Shown here: one piece after another, positions 47,636-61,304 of the stretch
How the letters are laid out: every line of letters begins with the position of its first letter
Position numbering within the stretch: position 1 is the stretch's first letter
Assembly (NCBI GenBank): GCA_019426215.1
Contig: CM033399.1
Span: 35,783,022-35,847,021, forward strand
Origin: Buddleja alternifolia
Taxonomy: Eukaryota; Streptophyta; Magnoliopsida; Lamiales; Scrophulariaceae
Reading direction: 5' to 3'
DNA: 64,000 nt
The notes under the pieces: generated by a model
Told to the model about the DNA's origin: nothing
The model's input: the letters and a program-made list of their open reading frames with translations, nothing else
Databases searched by the model: none
Position numbers and translations under genes: made by a program

Positions 47636-50600
47636 TTAGCTTGCAAGAGGAGGAAGATCTAAGGGCTCATAAATTATGGATTTCATATCCTCCATCATTT
47701 GTTGTGGAGAAGTGAATTCATCAACGAAAGAGTATAAATAGTAGCCAATCTTGCATGACTTCCAAAAGACTTCTTTACATTCTTTAGGAACCACACTTCC
47801 TTCTGTTTGCAGAATCAAATGTAGCAGTTTTCTTCTGTTAGATTCAACCATATTTTGTATCTTTGAAAAGGCCTCGTCTTCTGAAATCGGTTTATGCTCT
47901 TTATGAGCTGCTAGTAGCTGCAGGCTCACACTGTTCAACTTCCTTTCTGCTTGTTCTTTCTGTCAAATTAAAGCCATACAAGTTAGAAAACTTCTTAATT
48001 ACATTGATCATAATTAAGACGATATTTGTAATGGAAATAATATCTATTGATTGTATGGAGTGTTATAGCTACATCCCACAACGTAAGACCTAATTACAAC
48101 AAATTCACGTTGTTTATGAAATTACATCTATGTCTTTTGGTGTTTGTCGCCGTCTAATAGTTATCTTTCTCCATTAGTCGTTGTTAAGGTTTATGTAAGC
48201 AAAGAAATGTGATAGTTAATGCAGGTGGGAGTTTTTTTTTTTTTTTTCCAAGACCAATTGTAGGAGAAAAGTTTACCTTAAAAGTTTGAAGATCGTTCAG
48301 AAGTCGGGCTCCCAAAGAAACGAGCCGGGAAAGGTTAGTGCACTCTGGACTCATAACGATGTCCTCAGATACTTTTATACCAAGAAAATGAATCGACGTG
48401 AGAATACAAATTCTGCAACCAATAGATACCCATGCGAAAGACAAGTATTCATCCATAGTTGGTGCAGTGTCGTCGGTCCATGAATCCATTTCCCTCATGA
48501 AACTTGTAAGTATTTCAACCCACTGCTCTTGGACAAAAAATTTAGTATTATTTACATGACAAATTAAATTTTGATAAAATTAATTATTCGTACGTATATA
48601 GTATTTCAAATCACTTGGCTAAGTACCAGGCCAATTAGAACATGTTTAATAGAACGGCCTTGTTGGATATAAGCCTTTTCGGCCAACTCATTCACTGTGT
48701 TGTATAATGCTGTATATAGGATTTCAACTTCTTCGGACCCATAAGTCATAGCTGATGGCTCATTCCATCTATATAAACCGGATAGGAAAATAAATCAATA
48801 AATTGTAAACCAATGAGTTGAAATTGCAAATTAAATAATTGGAAGGTAGCATACTTCTTTATTAGTTCGATGATATAGAGAGAGTCTTCTCTAGAACCGT
48901 GATGATCGAAGAAATCATCCATTCGTGTTACAAGAACAATGTGTTTGGCAAAGGCTATACGAGCGTCAGACAGTTGAGGATCAGCAAAAACCGCAGAAGT
49001 CAGAAAATGAGAAACTTTTAATACATTTCTTCCATACTTTAAGCTGTCCAACCTACAATCTGTGTAATACCATCTGTATATATATAACATTGGTTAATAT
49101 ATTATCAAGAGGAAATTTTTGCTTATGCTATCTGGTTCTTGATACCTCTCTAGTTGTTGAAGTTCTTTTTGGTGTTGAGCTTGGCAAATATTAAAATCTT
49201 TCCTTGAAAATAGAAGAAAATCTTCATTATGTATTGTAGGGAACCTACAGCAGAGAAGAAGTATGCAGAAAAATATATTCTTAATTAATAGTTGTCGACG
49301 GAGCAAACATTTACTAATAAGATATGGGTAACAATTGGATGTTGAAAATCTTTACCTATATGCAGCTTTAAGAACTTGATAATGGTCAATGTCATATAGA
49401 TCGAGGCTTCGTCTATTTCCAACTCGATCTAGTGTGCCATGGAAGTTCTTCAAGTCGTATTCCACCTTAGAATATCCAAAGGAGGAAATTGAGATATAGT
49501 AGAAAACATGGTTTAAAGTCACGATATATGTTAATATCGGTAGGAATGTTTTGCACTGGTCGCGCTATATCAAAATGTTACCAGACATATAAAATAAGAT
49601 GCTCAAACATTATTAAAAACTTAATAAAATTGCTGAAAAATAGAAATAACACAAGATATTATTCATTATTAATTACATTTCTAAATTGTTTGTTGCATTA
49701 AATGTGAATAAAGTTTCGCATTGTCATCAAAGTTCAATGTATAATAGAAGATAACTAAGATATTATAATCATACCCGGAAACATTTTTGATATATACAGG
49801 GATTAGATCATATCATAAGGTACATCTCCCAATGAAAATGAAAGCTCTGTTATTGAAAATAACATCCGTTGTATCCCGATATGACCGATAATATCTTGGT
49901 ATCGCTGACATAATTTACTATTAAATGATATTATTGACACTATATGAATTATAATAGATGTCGTCCAATATAATCGGATCGTGCCAATCCGAATACATAT
50001 AATTAACATATATTATTGGAGTTCATCCGAATAATTTGAACTAGGTAGGAAACTAAGGAAATAAAACTTTAGCTATTACCTGCTTCTGCAATTGCTTGTC
50101 AAGAATGGTTTGATTTAGCAGCTGCTGCTTCAAAAAGTTACTGGTCCAATCATGTATTTTCTCAAGAACGCTTTCGTCTTCGTATATTCTTACTTGTGAT
50201 GCTCTGTAAAGCTCAAGAACTGTAGACACACCACTCATTTGTGGGCTTACGGCATCAAAGAAACGCTCTTGGTCAACAAATGGAGCCAATTCATCTAAAC
50301 CATGCATGATGATCCAAATTAGCTAAATTTTTGGTATACAAAGTTGCAAATAGTCCAATTTTCTCTAAAGTATGATGTAATTGGAGTACCTGATGAGACT
50401 TGATATCCTTTCATTCGCAAAAGTCGAAATGCCATTGCACAACAAGTAATGTCTGAGAAAAGTTGTTCTTCTTTCTGCTGCCATAACCTGTTTGATCTCT
50501 CAAGTTTATTACATGAGCTATTGAAGTATTAACAGTAATTGTATCTGTATGGAGTTCTTTTATTAAAGTGACCTGTATGTTTCTTCGAGAATACTGTCTA

Positions 50601-53600
50601 GTTCGGATTGAAAATAACGATCTACTCCCAACCTTTCGACAGTATCGAGCATGTATAGACGAGTGTATATATCCGTAGGATAAACTGTAGGCACTGCAAA
50701 ATAAAATCGAAAGAAAATCTAACACATTTTATACAAGAAAAAGAAGAAGAAGAACTTGTATTATTGGATTCAACATGATTGAAGAAACTTTGCATTTAGT
50801 ACCCCATGTCTTGGAAGTTTTCAGAACCGAGTGCAAGTAATCGGAGCACTTATTGTCGTGACAGTGAATCAAAGCAGCTGCAGTAGTGGCCGGAGAATTG
50901 AAAAGCGAACCGTTACTTCTTTTCTGTGTTAATACCTTATTCCAGTTAAATGACTCTCCAAGTCCTTCAGCAACATATTCCAGATTTTGGCTTTTTCTAT
51001 TTCAAGAAACACAATGTTTAGTATGGTACATAAATCGTAAAACACAAAGTTACTTTATTTGAAACGAGACAAATATTTTGTTTTCCTCGTTAAAATCTAA
51101 GATCCAAACCACGGCCTACATTTGTTCGTTCGTGTTCTTTGTATCTGGCAAAAATGATTCCAATATTCACTAACCTTATTTCTGTGTCTCGATGACGAAG
51201 CATGGAATCAACTAAATCATGGTTTAAAGGCAGAGTTAAATCCAGTTCCTTAGCATAGTTGATCATCATAGGAAAGACAATGTCGAAACCAATCGGAGAA
51301 AACTGGTCCTTGTCATTAGCTGCCCAAGCATTTGATCTTATGAACTCCAAGCCTGGAACAAGATTGAGAAAAAGGCTGATTAATTTGCGTAAATTTGAGA
51401 CTCCGGACTACAAGTGTTAGTAATAAATTGTCTGTGTATAGTTAGTTTCACCCATATGAAAATTTTGTAATTATTTTGAAATTCCTAATTTCGAGAATTC
51501 TTAAGAATGATAGTATCCTGCAGTCTTGGTATGGTCCCCCAAGAGATTATATAGAGAAGAGATTAGCTAATTTATAATAAACCTCATTTAGTTAAAATTC
51601 GTATTAAACTCATATAATATAATAAACGTACGTACATATAATTAAAACATACTCGTATGCATTCTGATACATACATTAATAATTTATCTATACATTAATT
51701 ATTGTCAACTAGTGACTTATACAAAATGCTATTTTTGTAAATTAAAAATGAGTACAAATAATATATCTTATAAGTTATATGAAACTAAGCCGTATTACAA
51801 ATTTATACTCCCAAATAATTTATTAGAATTCATATTATACTCGTACGTCTACAAATTCGTTTATTTTTCGTTCTCATATTCTTCATCTGATTTTTTCACC
51901 AAAACTTTGGACAAAATTTCATAATATATTCATATTAATTAAATGATGAATTTTCACCATACCCAATTTAACTAATTAACTAGGGATAAAACTCTATAAC
52001 CATTGCACACAATTTGGCAATTGATACTTGTTATTGGAAAATTCTTGTATACTCAGGATCTTGGGCTCACTTGTGAATTTTGTGAATATGATTAATTCAC
52101 GTCATTTATTTTTAAGTTAGAAAAATAAAATAATTTATGTGAATTAATCACAATCACAAACTACATAAATAGGACCCGAGACCCAAAAATGTTTTCCCAT
52201 GTTATTTGCCCAATTGACTATAATGAGCAGAAAGGACATTTGCTTTAGTTGTGCTATGGCCCGCATTACCAGCCGCCAAGAAAGACACATACCAACTAAT
52301 AGAATGTTGACATGTGTTTGGAACATGTCATGACTCATGATCTTTCTACACAGATTATGATTATAAAAATATGTGCCTATATTTCTAGAAATTAGTGGTA
52401 TGTCATCTAAACTTGTTTATTTTTATTTTTTTACTTACCAAAAAGATAAAATAAATCTAAACTTGTTTTGTCCTATGTTTTTGAATATTTCCTTTTTAAA
52501 TACGTAATAGAGATGCATGTATACCTATGTCATCTATGACTATAATCGATATATATGACTATAATATAAATTATAAAAATATATACCTATAAAATTATTC
52601 ATTTATAAAATAATATATAATTCTTGGCATGCAAACACTATAGCCTACAAATATACTAGTCGATTTGACACTATACATAATGTCTTGTTTCTTTAATTGC
52701 CTGTGTATTTACAAATGTTGAAAAATATGCTAACTTAGATCCAATATGATCGAATGTAAATACAATTCATTAAGTTAGTAACTTATACAGTACATCATTT
52801 TTCACGCTGTGTATTACACTAACTAAAATTTGATATAAATCAGGCCCAAATGAGAATTTTTCAAATACACACCAAAACATACATATGAGATAGTTTTGTT
52901 CAATTCATGTGGTCTTCTAGAATTTTTGTATATGTATATTGGGGTCGAGTTTTGCTGAACTTAGGCTTACAACCAAATGCATTATACTTGACATATGATT
53001 GATTTAAACCGAAAAGAGATAATGATCAATCGCATGACAAATGTCGAATAATTAATGTCCGTATTGCAGAGAAGGAAAATAAAGAGTGTTGTTACCCTTT
53101 TGGACTTGGTGTTGGCCAAGATTCCATTTGCGGAGAGCAATCAAGCAGGCCAATGTGCATGAAAGTGAGTCTTTAACCAGATATGGATGACCCGGATTCA
53201 GACCCCATGACCCATCCGGGTTCTGATTTTCCATTATCCAATCCAAACACTGCGGATAACAAGGCTTCTCGCCGGAATATTCCCTCGCCGGCACCATCGC
53301 CACCCATGCCGTATCATACGCAGACGGCGATATCTCAACCTTCCCCTTTATCCTCTCTCTTACTTTTCCAATGGACCCTTGAAAGCTCTAAATAACATAT
53401 TTAATTGAAACTAATTACATGGGTTAAAGTACAATTGAGAGAATTACCTACTGACCCCTTACTTTAGTGTTAATTGCTAAAAATTCTTTAACCTTTTCAA
53501 AATTATATAATTACCCCTCATGATAAGGTATTCTTATAATTACATCTGCTGTGTATTTAAAAATTCTTACAATTTCACCCCTATAAATTTTACAAATAGA

Positions 53601-54337
53601 CTCCATCGAAGGGGTTTCATTATAATTCATCAAAAGTCAAGGAGTTTTATGTAATTATAACTAAAGTTGGGGTGCATGTAATTCACCCTAAAAAAAAGGT
53701 ACCAAAAAAGATAAATTCATTAAAATGGGTTAAAAAAGTACATACATGAATAAAGGAAAAAATGCAATAGTGGTCTTACTGGATAGGTCAATTGCACTTT
53801 TCACCTTTGTTTAATTTTTTTCTTTTTTTCTTTTTTTTTATTTTTGCCTTTTTAATCTTAGTCGTTGAAAAACGAACTAAAACAGTTAGTTTGATCACGT
53901 GCAAGGTAATAATAAATTAATTAAAGACGCGTGCACTAAAAACACAAAATTTCATCAAATTTTTAATGGTTAGTACCAAAATTACTACAAAATACATCAT
54001 ATGATCAAGACTAATTTTGCCGTACTAATATTGCAACAAATAACATTATTTGCAATATTACGAGAGAAATTGACAATGGTACGGCATAAATTACATTAGT
54101 TTCAACAAACCTTATCATAAGATACTAATTAATATCGCAATTCTCTCGTAAATAAATATATGATTTGTTTACCGTGTGGTAAACGCATATACTTACAGTT
54201 GAAGTTTTAAGGCTGCAATTGGCAGTGATGATTCGTCTAGTGGCGGTGGGATATGCATTTGATGTACATGCTTTTCTGCTGCTTCGGATTTTGTGGTCGG
54301 AGAAAGGGACAGCGGCGAGTTTGAAGGTGAGTGACAT
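47636..54337 (-). CDS. KSL-B: class I diterpene synthase (kaurene synthase-like)
   Basis: Predicted plastid enzyme ionising a copalyl-type diphosphate. Thirteen exons join in one frame, 793 residues: 54337-54197, 53387-53096, 51352-51175, 50996-50803, 50693-50573, 50487-50390, 50294-50080, 49465-49356, 49244-49146, 49073-48855, 48768-48627, 48525-48277, 47959-47636. Residues 1-47 resemble a transit peptide; SAYDTAW is at 69-75; residues about 100-300 are gamma/beta domain. The class II motif is lost (DITC, 321-324). Class I motifs are complete: DDFFD (535-539) and NDLQTFKKE (680-688). [11 protein letters not shown] replaces the kaurene synthase PIx region and matches my memory of Salvia miltiradiene synthase, so the predicted partner is (+)-copalyl diphosphate and the product miltiradiene-like. 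Unlike that enzyme as I recall it, the gamma-domain exons are present. Oriented against CPS-C. Product uncertain. Confidence 0.92.
51353..53095 (-). other. Large intron 2 of KSL-B
   Basis: About 1.74 kb of AT-rich DNA between exons 2 and 3. I see no transposon ends or gene; ORFs at 51712 and 52144 are not recognisable. Confidence 0.6.
53424..53694. mobile_element. Foldback MITE in KSL-B intron 1
   Basis: Left arm gggttaaagtacaattgag and right arm gtgcatgtaattcacccta are inverted; the interior alternates ttacccct- and ggggt-type words. Similar in style to 55595-56204 and 62909-63150. Ends approximate. Confidence 0.5.
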
Positions 54338-54852
54338 TTCTGCGGTGGGCGAAGGGCGGTGCTACGGCGGTGCTGGTGGCCGCCGTGCTCTGTGATGGAA
54401 GGCCAAAACGGATACTTTGAGAACCAAAAACACAAAAGAGTAAAGGAGGGACTGCTTAATGTGTAACCATGAAGGAAACTTTAAGCTATATTTTAGCAAT
54501 TTTCTTTTTTATTTTATTGATAGTTGATAGGTTTTTTTTATTTTTAAGAATTTGATAGTTGATAGTTACATAAATGTAAAATTATGATTAGAGAAGTGTT
54601 TTGTTGAAATTTTTGATGGACTTTGGTCGGAAAATTGCAGTCTTAGTCTTATTATACTCTTATATGATAAGTCTCTTTGCAGTTTAGACTCCACTATTTA
54701 TGAGTTTATTGTAAATTAGACCCATAATACGTATATTTTTGTATTTTTAGTCTCAATTGGTAAAAATTGAACAAAAACTGTTTGCCTACTCATGTGTAAG
54801 ACATGTTGCCATTACTTAATTTTCATAAATTTCAGTGTAAAACCCATTAATT
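54338..54852. promoter_or_regulatory. KSL-B upstream region
   Basis: Probable promoter on the minus strand; an AATATAGC (about 54486-54493) could be its TATA box, about 150 bp before the start codon. 54640-54850 resembles one arm of the tagtct/agacta foldback repeats. Confidence 0.35.
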
Positions 54853-55252
54853 CACTACAAGAAAATTAAGTATTGACAATGAAAATATATGTCATGGCTT
54901 AAAACACTGGTCGGTCTAAGCTCACGACTAACTTGATCATGGTAGATTTCATATAGCCACACTAAAGTTAGCCATGGTGAAAAAAAAATGTTAGATATTT
55001 TAAGCTCTAACTAACCGTGGTGGAAGAAATGTTAATCTATCATTTTTTTTTACAATAGCTAAAAGCCATGGGTTTTACAATGAACAAAACATTAACTATG
55101 GCTATAAGCCATAGTAAATATTTTGGTCATGCTTGCAAATACCACAGCCAAAGTCGTAGCAAAGCCGTGGTCAATTAGTTTTAACAATAGCAAGTGGACT
55201 TTTCACCATGACATATTGATATGGGCAATAATTTTTTTTTTTTTTTGTAGTG
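54853..55252 (+). mobile_element. CACTA-type MITE (400 bp), second copy
   Basis: CACTACAAGAAAATTAAG at the left, a T-run and GTAGTG at the right, 3-bp duplication ATT on both sides. Closely similar in order to 44178-44529. Confidence 0.9.
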
Positions 55253-55551
55253 ATTATTTATGTAAAACTTGAAAATACACTGACTTTTTATTGACTTTTA
55301 AGGTTTAGGATTATTAAAGCCAGCGATCTTTATGCAATGGATCCATGCCATCTTAAATCCTTTAAGGTGTGCGCATGCCATTTATGAAATGCAATTTATA
55401 TTCTTAATGGATGAGATTACAATTGCGAATGAAATATCTTATGGGACTATTCTGCGACTTCGGGAATAATAAAACAAAAATTGCATTAAATCATATTCTA
55501 TGAGATAATATTGCAATTTTTTTAATCTATTTTTATATTCCTGTACTCCAT

Positions 55552-55554
<3 letters not shown>

Positions 55555-55587
<33 letters not shown>
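55555..55587 (+). repeat. (TA)n microsatellite
   Basis: About 16 uninterrupted TA units directly before the next foldback element. Confidence 0.9.
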
Positions 55588-55591
<4 letters not shown>

Positions 55592-55594
55592 TAA

Positions 55595-56204
55595 AGGGAA
55601 AATTACACCAACACCCATTGGCCATTGCTATAATAGATAATTACACAAACTTACCCTATTATAACTGAAATTATAAATACTTAATTCACTATAATTGAAA
55701 ATTACATTTACCCTCTGAAATCAATTTTTTGATGACGTCGTGTGAACTTTAAAAAATATCCTTGTCCAAATGTCATTTAGGAAAGATTACAACTACCCCT
55801 ATCTTATTTTTTAAATTATACAAACCTCCCCTGTTATAATCCACTTCTTACAATCACCCCCTATATAAAAAATTTTACAATTTAACCCCTAAAAATCTTA
55901 TAATTAGCCCCTTGTAGAGGGGTGTTGGTAATTTCAAAAATAAGAGGGGGAGTTTTGGTAATTAATCATTATAAGAGGGGGTACGGCTGTAACAAAAATA
56001 TTTTTCCAGTTTTTTTTTTTTTTGTTTTTTTTAATAATTTAAGTGAGACAAAATATCATTTAGTATTATTTGACCATAGACTGAGAGTTTCCAAGGGGTA
56101 AACGTAACTTTCAATTATAGTAGGTTAGGTATTTGTAATTTCAATTATAAAAGAGTTTTGTGTAATTATCTATTATAACAATAGGTGTTGGTGTAATTTT
56201 CCCT
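55595..56204. mobile_element. Foldback MITE (610 bp)
   Basis: Arms agggaaaattacaccaacac and gtgttggtgtaattttccct are perfectly inverted at the ends and continue imperfectly inside. TAAATAA flanks both sides (55588-55594 and 56205-56211). No ORF. Confidence 0.82.
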
Positions 56205-58369
56205 TAAATAAATTCCGGGGAGCATCAGGCACAAAGAAACTTCACATCATATGATTTTTCAATAATTAGTTCATTCATAGGTACAAATAGTGGAATATTA
56301 CCATTCCAAGCAAGAAGAGAACTTAAGAAATAATATGTGTCAGCTCAGAGGTATAGATAGTCAATTTCGCTGAATTTTCTTACCCAAAAATAAATAAAAA
56401 TCATAGGTCACCTAGCAGGCGAGTTTGATGGTAATCCAATTTCCAAAAATAAAAAAATTCCAATTGTGTCGAATTTTCCATTTTTGGAATGGAATTTGAT
56501 GGTGAAACGTTGACTAGACCTAGGTCACCTAGCCGGCGAGTTTGAAAAAATAAATAAACAACAATTGCTTAGTGACTTTTTCAAATTGTGAGACTTGGAA
56601 TGGATTCATGTTTGGAATTGCATAATTGTCAATAATAATAACTTTTAAATTTTTCCGTTGCTATCGAGTTTTTGTCTCTTACATGTTAGTATTCCTACTT
56701 GCAATGCGTGGTTTGACTTGTACGATATGCTGTTAGTATAATACTAGGCAAAAATTGCAAACCTAGGCCCACAAAATATGACCATTTTTATTTTAGTCTT
56801 GTAATGTAAAAAATAGTCTCAATAATTTGAATATATAATATGCAGCGCTGGTCAATAATAGTTTCAATAATTTGAATAGTCTGGAACGTCCCTTTTTTTA
56901 AGCAAAATTGAACCCGCACTTTATTTGAATTGGGGGTTGCGAGGGGGGCTGGATTGGGGGTTGCGAGAGTGGCTGGGTGGGACGGTCGGCAGGGAGGGTT
57001 GTGTGGCAAAGGAAGGGGTGGACTAGGGTTGGTTAGTTGTCGAAGATGTTGGTTTATTTTCTTATTTTCTTTTTATTTTGTTTTCAAAGGTGTAAATGAA
57101 ACAATCAAAACAAATTGTTCAGGCGGCATTGATAAAAAAATGTATAGCTCGGGGGTAAATTTTTTAATGGAAAATCTTTCCCATCAGTGATTTCTTATTT
57201 CAAAATCGAAAAATATCACGTTTTCTCCCTTTTCTTTGAATTCCCCCCCCCCCCCACCCCAAAATCCTGACTATAACGAAAGAGATATGAGAGTATAAAG
57301 TATGTCAAAAGTTGTAATCGAACCTATAATTCCTTATTATATTTCCTTCCATAAATATAGCATACCGTACCGCGGGAGGCAAGCCCCCGCACCCCCCTTG
57401 AATCCTTCATCTATTAAAAAAAAAAAAGTAGATAACTATATCATAACAATCTCGCCTCCGCAATAAAATTCTTCGCTCCGTCCCTGGCGTCGTTCTTCAT
57501 TTTTTGTTCAATTTATTACTATAAGTTTTAATAATTTTACCTACTAGTTTCGTGAAGGTATTTGTTTTACACTATTATTATGGTCTTAAATTTTCCTCAA
57601 AACCTCGAAAATTCGGGATTCTGGGGGTCTCGAAGCGAAATCTCACTTTCACTCTAATTTTGCAAAATTATTTTTGAAATTTTGATCGAAACTCGAAATT
57701 TTCCGAAAATTTTATTGAAACCAGAATTTTCACTAAGACCTGAAAAATAGTATAGTTAGAAAAATGAAATTTACCCCATGTAAATAAGAGGATAGTTTTT
57801 CAATTTGATCTAACTTTAGATGCGGTTGATGTAATTTACCTTTTATCTTATTTGGTTTGACATAGGATAGAGATTTGGAAAAATATTTGTTACTCTCTTC
57901 AACGGAAATCGACGTCTCTAAATTTTTTTATATTTGCTTCTACGAATTCAAAGTTCAGACATGTTATATGATAGCAAATATGTCAGGGATACAAAAGTTC
58001 AACAATGGCTGATGCCCATCATACAAGTCAAGATTAAATAAAATGCCGTAACACACACTTGTTGGAAATATTTACTCAAAAGTTAAAAAAATAAAGAAAT
58101 GCAGAGACTTTGGACTTACTAATACGACATTCAACATTATTTTTGGGCCAAAGTCAAGATAGTTTAAGTCACACAAAAAAAATAAAAAAATAAAATAAAG
58201 ACCAAGAAACGACGAAGACTTGCATTGCCGCCACTATAGAATATTTACAAAGTTCGAATAAATTTGATTTATCATTCTTCTTCATTCAACTGCCTTGTTT
58301 CCATATAGTTTGTCAGCACTGATTTTATATGTAGATTTTGAGTTTATGCATTTAGTATCGACAATACTA
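56205..58369. other. Intergenic region
   Basis: No gene recognised. 56755-57060 has an arm-like start (ggcaaaaattgcaaacctag) followed by a G-rich block (56930-57040, gggggttgcgag repeated); the Gly/Arg-rich ORF there is a by-product. 57243-57260 is a C-run. 57600-57730 repeats aaaattt/cgaaa words. The rest is AT-rich. Confidence 0.45.
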
Positions 58370-58379
58370 ATTATGTATG

Positions 58380-58834
58380 GGGAAAATTAATTTTTTTAGT
58401 CCATTAACTTGGCCTCTTTTGCGTTTTAGTCTTTTAAGTTGACGAATTGCAAAATTGGTCCGATATCTTCGGACTTTTTGTAATTTTAGTTCTTTTGTGC
58501 TTATAAAATTGGTAAAGTTAGTCTGTTGCATAGTCCCTCTCAAAATGTTATCCAGAAGACGATCTAACCCATAAAAACGAGGACTTGGAATATTCGGTGA
58601 TACGGCGGTCAAGCAAAAGTATAAATTTATGAAAGTCGAATTTTATTTCGGAAATATGTTGAGCCTGATTTATTTGTGGGACTATGTCACGGACTAAATT
58701 TACCAATTTTATAAGCACAAAAGGACTAAAATTACAAAAAGTTCGAAGATAACGGACCAATTTTGAAATGTGTCAATTTAAAGGACTAAAACGAAAAGGA
58801 GGTCAAGTTAACGGACTAAAAAAATAATTTTTCT
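58380..58834. mobile_element. Mutator-like foldback MITE (455 bp)
   Basis: Arms (ttttttagtccattaacttg / its inverse at about 58806-58830) pair over nearly 180 bp. ATTATGTATG is duplicated perfectly at 58370-58379 and 58835-58844. The 9-10 bp duplication and long arms match the elements in CPS-A intron 3. Confidence 0.88.
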
Positions 58835-58844
58835 ATTATGTATG

Positions 58845-59844
58845 TTTAGTAACAATTTTGTCTTTACCCCTAAATATTATTGCGTGTTAACTTTAGTCTC
58901 AAAAATATTATCATATTTATAACGTAGCATACAATTCATAATCAAATAAGTAAAATAAATGACGTAGCTGACCAGGCTTTCTTTCAATATTGCTTGCTCT
59001 CCTTAAGAAACGGTTGTTTGGTTTGGGGGTGTGGGGGGTCCCCCAAATTCTCATCCCTGAAATAACTTTACTCATTTTCTTTTCTATACCACTGTAGCTA
59101 TTTTTCTCCTCCAAAGTATCAAAATTCATTTTCTTACACTGCTTTTTTCTTCTCAAATAAAAAGATTTAGAGACGTATTCATAAATCTCCATCTTTATAA
59201 GAATTTTAGATAGCAAACATTAGTAGTCTAATTATCATTATAGAAAGTAAAGAAACGTATAGCTCAATAACTTCTAAATATTTATTTCTTTTTTAGAATT
59301 GCATAACTTTTTTAAAAAAACAAAAAAATTCAAGAAGAAGGGATACCGTACATATCTAGTCCGACAAACTCGAATTGATATTTGAGCCATAAAAAGATTC
59401 TATCTATTTTCATAAAGGAGGGGAGAGCTACAATTTGTGGAAGTTTGGATTCAAACGTAGAACCTCTCATATAAAATGGGAAGTTGATACCATTAAATCA
59501 ATAAATTTTGGGTAGAATTGCATATATATATATATATATATATGTATATATTTGACGATCGAATAAAATGTTCCGGTACACAGTTGCTCAGCTTCAATTA
59601 TTAGTAGAAATAGGTTTACTAACTATTGGATATTTTTTATTAATTGGTATCTGGTTTCAGCATGTCATCCATTCATTATGATTGATTGCATGATGACTCC
59701 ATCTTTATTCAACTTTTACCAACTTTGTGATAATTCCAAAGGGAAAAAGAAAAGAACTTTGTGACAATTTCATCATGGTATTTTATGTTTGCGTCTTACT
59801 ATTGTCAGCTTTTATTTTAATTGTTTGGTCAAATGTTTGAATAA
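58845..59844. other. AT-rich spacer
   Basis: No gene recognised; an (AT)n run lies at 59520-59545. The 99-residue ORF at 58917-59216 shows no known domain. Confidence 0.45.
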
Positions 59845-60490
59845 GGCACAATTGCAAACATAGTCCCACAAAATAGGGTGATTAAAAACTAGTTCCACTT
59901 TTTTGTTATTTTAAAAATCGTCCTAATATTTTTTAAAAGTTACAATGTTAGTTTTTTTAAGCAATGCTAGTCTTATACTTTATTTTTCATTAAAAGTTAA
60001 CTTAAACTAAATGATTGCACTTTTAAAAATTGTGTTTTGCCCCCTAAACTATACAAGTTTCATCAAACACCCCCATAAACAAAAAATAGTGACACTTACC
60101 CCTAAAAAATTAAAATTAAAAAAAAACAGTTTTATTTCATTTATTTTAAACTGATTTTCAACTTTGTATTTTATAAGAAATACAATAGTGACACTTACCC
60201 CTGAAAAACTAAAATAAAAAAATATATGTTTTATTTCATTTATTTTAAATTGATTTTAACTATTGTATTTTATAAGAAAAATAGAAAAGAAAAGAAAAGA
60301 GAGAAAGAAAAAAAAGAAAATTAGAAATTTTGGTGGGGAAGTGCTTGCGGTTGCGGCTATCGCCGGGCATGAGGAGGGGGAGATGAGATAGATTTGTTTT
60401 ATTTATTGGGACGATTTCTAAAATCACTTAAACTGCTAGACTAGATTGAAATCTGTCTTATTATGAGACTAAATTTGCAATTTTGCATTT
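59845..60490. repeat. Degenerate foldback with an internal duplication
   Basis: Arms aattgcaaacatagtcccac and atgagactaaatttgcaatt are inverted. Inside, about 60085-60180 and 60186-60285 are duplicates (gtgacacttacccct, gttttatttcatttatttta, tgtattttataagaaa). A G-rich block follows at 60330-60390. Confidence 0.55.
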
Positions 60491-61300
60491 TGAATAACGC
60501 TATTTTCTATTTTCTTTTTGCTAATAATTAATCTAACGACCTAATGTACAGCTGATTGTACACTTTAAGATATATTAAAAGTGTTTCTCAAACAAAAGAT
60601 TTTAACACTCTGATAATCATCCAGGTGCAGTTGTCAGGTGAACCGTAATTTGTCAGATAGTACATGGTAGTGATATAATTTTGCTTTAAAACATAATTAC
60701 GTATATATAAAATAATTTAGGAACTCATTTAGATATAAATATGAAAGCATTTCTATCAGGAAATTCATATATAAAGATTTCGTAACTTTTGTGATCGTTT
60801 TGAAATTGCATGTGTTAATTAATTTATTACCGACTATAGGATCAATATTAAACTACGGTTAATTAATTAGTTGGCAAATCCTCTTGCAGGGGCTCACGAA
60901 ATCTGGCAGAATAGCAATCGATAAGAAATCTTACTCTTGCAGACGTGAGTTATTATTGACTATGTGAAACTACATGATTCATGTGTTTCACCTGTGATAT
61001 AGACCGCGTCGGATTGTAAATGAGATCTTCTATTGCAATTCCTATTGCATCTGCTCTTGCAAAATATTAAGTGAATGATACATGTAATTGTTGAATTTTT
61101 TATTAAACACGTGTTATTCACTTAATACGTTATAATAAGTAATGTAATATGAGCTGCTTTTAGAAGATCCTATCTGGGCGGGTTGGGTTAGCGTCTGAAA
61201 CAAACACAATCTTAAGTGGCTTTTAAGGTTGGATTATATTTCGTTGTCTGAATCTAATATTTTTGCTATCATATTACTCACCAGCGTTAAAACTTATTCT
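60491..61300. other. AT-rich spacer
   Basis: No gene or bounded repeat recognised. 60990-61175 contains a weak inverted pair (gagatcttctattgcaattc / gcttttagaagatcctatct). Confidence 0.35.
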
Positions 61301-61304
61301 TTTA

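Noticed and set aside
48277..48525. Loss of the kaurene synthase PIx motif in KSL-B as a unique novelty
   Set aside because: The same [11 protein letters not shown] wording is, from memory, typical of the miltiradiene synthase clade, so it supports clade assignment and is not new.
50803..50996. Possible one-base frameshift in KSL-B exon 4
   Set aside because: On first counting the frame seemed to break near 50940, but re-reading the bases gave TGG AAT AAG in frame, and all 13 exons then sum to 794 codons.
51712..52338. ORFs in KSL-B intron 2
   Set aside because: No domain or similarity; composition matches the intron.
56930..57190. Gly-rich ORF of 86 residues
   Set aside because: G-rich repeat block without homologous domain; probably simple sequence.
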